A stretch of DNA of 7,628 bases from assembly GCA_022712235.1 (NCBI GenBank), contig JALAGW010000226.1, positions 1 through 7,628 on the forward strand, given 5' to 3'. The stretch is from Brevundimonas sp. Lineage in GTDB: Bacteria; Pseudomonadota; Alphaproteobacteria; Caulobacterales; Caulobacteraceae. Below the pieces are notes generated by a model. It was not told where the DNA came from. It made no database searches and saw only the letters and a list, made by a program, of their open reading frames with translations. Both the position numbers and the translations under genes were made by a program. This document shows positions 6,061-7,628 of this stretch, piece by piece (within the stretch, counting starts at the first letter, position 1; each line of letters starts with the position of its first letter).

Positions 6061-6908
6061 GGGCGACTAGGCGACAGGCGTTGGCGGGCCCGGGGGCCAT
6101 GCTGGTCGCCGGACCGGCTGCCGCCGACGCTCCGCCGCGCCGCGTGGTGTCGCTGAACGCCTGCCTCGACGCCATCTTGGTCCATGTCGCCGACCGGGGG
6201 CAGATCGCCGCCCTCAGCCACTATGCGCGCGAGCCTGTCGGCTCGACCATTTCCGAGGTGGCCAGGACCCTGCCCTTCATCTGGGAGACGGCGGAGGAGG
6301 TCATCGCCCTGCGCCCCGATCTGGTGCTTACCAGCCGCCATAGCGCCCTAGCGACCCGTAATGCCCTGGGTCGCTTGAACATCCCGACCGAGCTGTTCGC
6401 CGTGCCTGACAGCGTGGCGACCAGTCTGGAGCAGGTGAGGGAGGTGGCGCGTCTGGTCGGCCGGCCGGCGCGCGGCGAGGCCCTGATTGCCCGCATCGAG
6501 GCCGCCCTCACCGCCGCCGCGCCGCCGCCCGGATCGCGACCGCTGAAGGCCCTTATCTATCAGCCCAACGGTTTCGCCGCCGGGCGTGGCACCCTGATGG
6601 ACGAGATGATGTCCCGCGCCGGGTTCGAGAACGTCGCTGACCTCTATGGTCTGGGCAAATGGGGCAATGTGCCGGTCGAGCGTCTACTGGCCGATCCGCC
6701 TCAGGTGCTGCTCAGCGGCGTGCCTGTTCAAGGGTCGCGGACGTGGGCCGACCGGGTGATGCGTCACCCGGCGCTGGCCTCGCTGTCGGGGCGGATGGTG
6801 CAGGCGCAACTGGAAGAGAAGCTGCTCTATTGCGGCGGGCCGGTGCTGATCCAGACCGCCGCCGCCCTGGCTCGGGCGCGCCGAACGGCGCTGGAGGCCC
6901 TGACATGA
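6057..6908 (+). CDS. btuF: BtuF-like periplasmic corrinoid-binding protein of an ABC importer
   Basis: A 283-residue substrate-binding protein of the BtuF/FhuD class (two lobes joined by a rigid helix), expected to take corrinoid from BtuB in the periplasm and deliver it to BtuCD. The N-terminus TRRQALAG followed by a hydrophobic stretch and AAADA (about 21-25) looks like a twin-arginine (Tat) signal. The mature start PRRVVSLNACLDAILVHVA fits the family. ETAEEVIALRPDLVLTS (77-93) and VPVERLLADPPQVLLSG (205-221) are the two lobe motifs; E80 or E81 and E208 are candidates for the glutamates that form salt bridges with BtuC. The frame is open much further upstream (to 5739), but that part lies inside cobD in another frame. 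The ATG at 6057 overlaps the cobD stop as ATGA and restores the signal peptide. Corrinoid specificity is inferred from operon position; heme or siderophore binders share the fold. Confidence 0.88.
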   Translation: MRATRRQALAGPGAMLVAGPAAADAPPRRVVSLNACLDAILVHVADRGQIAALSHYAREPVGSTISEVARTLPFIWETAEEVIALRPDLVLTSRHSALATRNALGRLNIPTELFAVPDSVATSLEQVREVARLVGRPARGEALIARIEAALTAAAPPPGSRPLKALIYQPNGFAAGRGTLMDEMMSRAGFENVADLYGLGKWGNVPVERLLADPPQVLLSGVPVQGSRTWADRVMRHPALASLSGRMVQAQLEEKLLYCGGPVLIQTAAALARARRTALEALT

Positions 6909-7628
6909 CCCTACCGCGTCCCTTGATCCTGATTGGGCTTCTGGCCCTGATCACTGTCCTGTCTATCGCCAGCATGAGCGCGGGGCGCGTCTGGGTGCCG
7001 TGGAGCGACTGGGCGAGCCAGCAAGGCGACCCCGCCTGGGCCATCCTGTTCGAGCTACGCCTGCCGCGCACGGTGCTGGCCCTGATGGTTGGGGCGGTGT
7101 TGGGCCTGACCGGGGCGGCGCTGCAGGGCTATACACGCAACCCTCTGGCCGATCCGGGAATGCTGGGCGTCTCGACCATGGCGGCGCTGGGGGCGGTGCT
7201 GACCTTCTATCTGGGCGCGGCGGCCAGCGCGCCGTGGGTCTTGCCGGTCGCGGCCATGGTCGGGGCGGGCGTCGGCGTGCTGTTGCTGCTGGCCCTGGCG
7301 GGGGCGACCAGCAGCGTCGTCACCTTCATCCTGGCCGGGGTGGTGATCCAGACCATGGCCGGGGCCGGGGTGGCCCTGGCATTGAACCTGGCGCCCAATC
7401 CCTGGGCGGTGAACGAGATCGTCAACTGGCTGATGGGATCGCTGGCTGACCGCAGCGTGGTCGAGCTGAAGCTGGCAGCGCCGGGCATGATCCTCGGTTC
7501 CGTGCTGCTGATGACGCAGGGCCGGACGCTGGATGCCCTGACCTTGGGCGAAGCCGGGGCGCGGTCACTGGGCGTGCGGCTGGACGTCGGGCGGCTTATG
7601 TTGGCGCTTGGCGCGGCTTTGGCGGGCG
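6905..7628 (+). CDS. btuC: BtuC-like ABC transporter permease, FecCD family (C-terminus cut by window edge)
   Basis: The inner-membrane permease of the corrinoid ABC importer. 241 codons are visible with no stop, and family members are usually about 330 residues, so roughly 90 are missing. The start ATG overlaps the btuF stop as ATGA. TM1 is about residues 7-24. The conserved FecCD block LRLPRTVLALMVGAVLG (51-67), followed by LTGAALQGYTRNPLADPGMLGVS (in 68-90), is very clear. Further hydrophobic segments lie at about 92-105, 111-133, 138-160 and 193-204, and NWLMGSL (174-180) is another family landmark. LTLGEAGARSLGV (212-224) is the cytoplasmic coupling helix that contacts the ATPase. Corrinoid specificity comes from the riboswitch operon; sequence alone would allow iron-siderophore transport. 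The ATPase gene btuD is expected immediately downstream. Confidence 0.92.
   Translation, partial: MTLPRPLILIGLLALITVLSIASMSAGRVWVPWSDWASQQGDPAWAILFELRLPRTVLALMVGAVLGLTGAALQGYTRNPLADPGMLGVSTMAALGAVLTFYLGAAASAPWVLPVAAMVGAGVGVLLLLALAGATSSVVTFILAGVVIQTMAGAGVALALNLAPNPWAVNEIVNWLMGSLADRSVVELKLAAPGMILGSVLLMTQGRTLDALTLGEAGARSLGVRLDVGRLMLALGAALAG

Noticed and set aside
1..7628. Mobile elements, CRISPR arrays, tRNA/rRNA genes or signs of recent transfer
   Set aside because: No long inverted or direct repeats, no transposase or integrase motif and no repeat-spacer pattern were seen. Base composition and codon use look uniform by eye.

Overview
The window is GC-rich, tightly packed bacterial DNA. It looks like an alphaproteobacterium, probably of the Caulobacterales (Brevundimonas or Caulobacter type). 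This rests on three things: an alphaproteobacterial LexA box (GTTC-N7-GTTC), a split imuA-imuB SOS mutasome, and a B12-riboswitch operon headed by a TonB-dependent receptor. The genus is inferred from gene style; no marker gene is present. There is no RNA gene, mobile element, CRISPR array or phage remnant, and each gene belongs to a known family.

Region 1 (1-2143, minus strand) is an SOS-inducible translesion mutagenesis unit. imuA comes first and imuB follows, overlapping it by 110 bp out of frame. imuB runs off the left edge, where dnaE2 would be the usual third partner. A LexA box covers the imuA start codon, and the promoter geometry suggests a leaderless mRNA.

Region 2 (2187-2708, minus strand) is cobU (also called cobP), the bifunctional cobinamide kinase/guanylyltransferase. 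It lies 80 bp upstream of imuA on the same strand, with no convincing terminator between them.

Region 3 (2722-3086, plus strand) is a 378-bp divergent intergenic region. It holds a sigma-70-like promoter, a well-conserved cobalamin riboswitch and a leader tail. That tail can pair with the btuB ribosome binding site in two mutually exclusive ways.

Region 4 (3087 to right edge, plus strand) is a B12 operon: btuB (outer-membrane TonB-dependent corrinoid receptor), cobD (threonine-phosphate decarboxylase, called cobC in Pseudomonas denitrificans), btuF (periplasmic corrinoid-binding protein) and btuC (ABC permease, cut by the right edge). Gaps are 4 bp between btuB and cobD, then ATGA overlaps at cobD/btuF and btuF/btuC, so translation is probably coupled. 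The set brings corrinoid in across both membranes and supplies two nucleotide-loop assembly steps: aminopropanol phosphate from CobD, and kinase/GTP transfer by CobU. An ATPase (btuD) and the remaining assembly genes would be expected beyond the right edge.

I did not find an undescribed system. The points most worth a second look are regulatory: the composite LexA site on the imuA start codon, and the candidate expression platform of the riboswitch.
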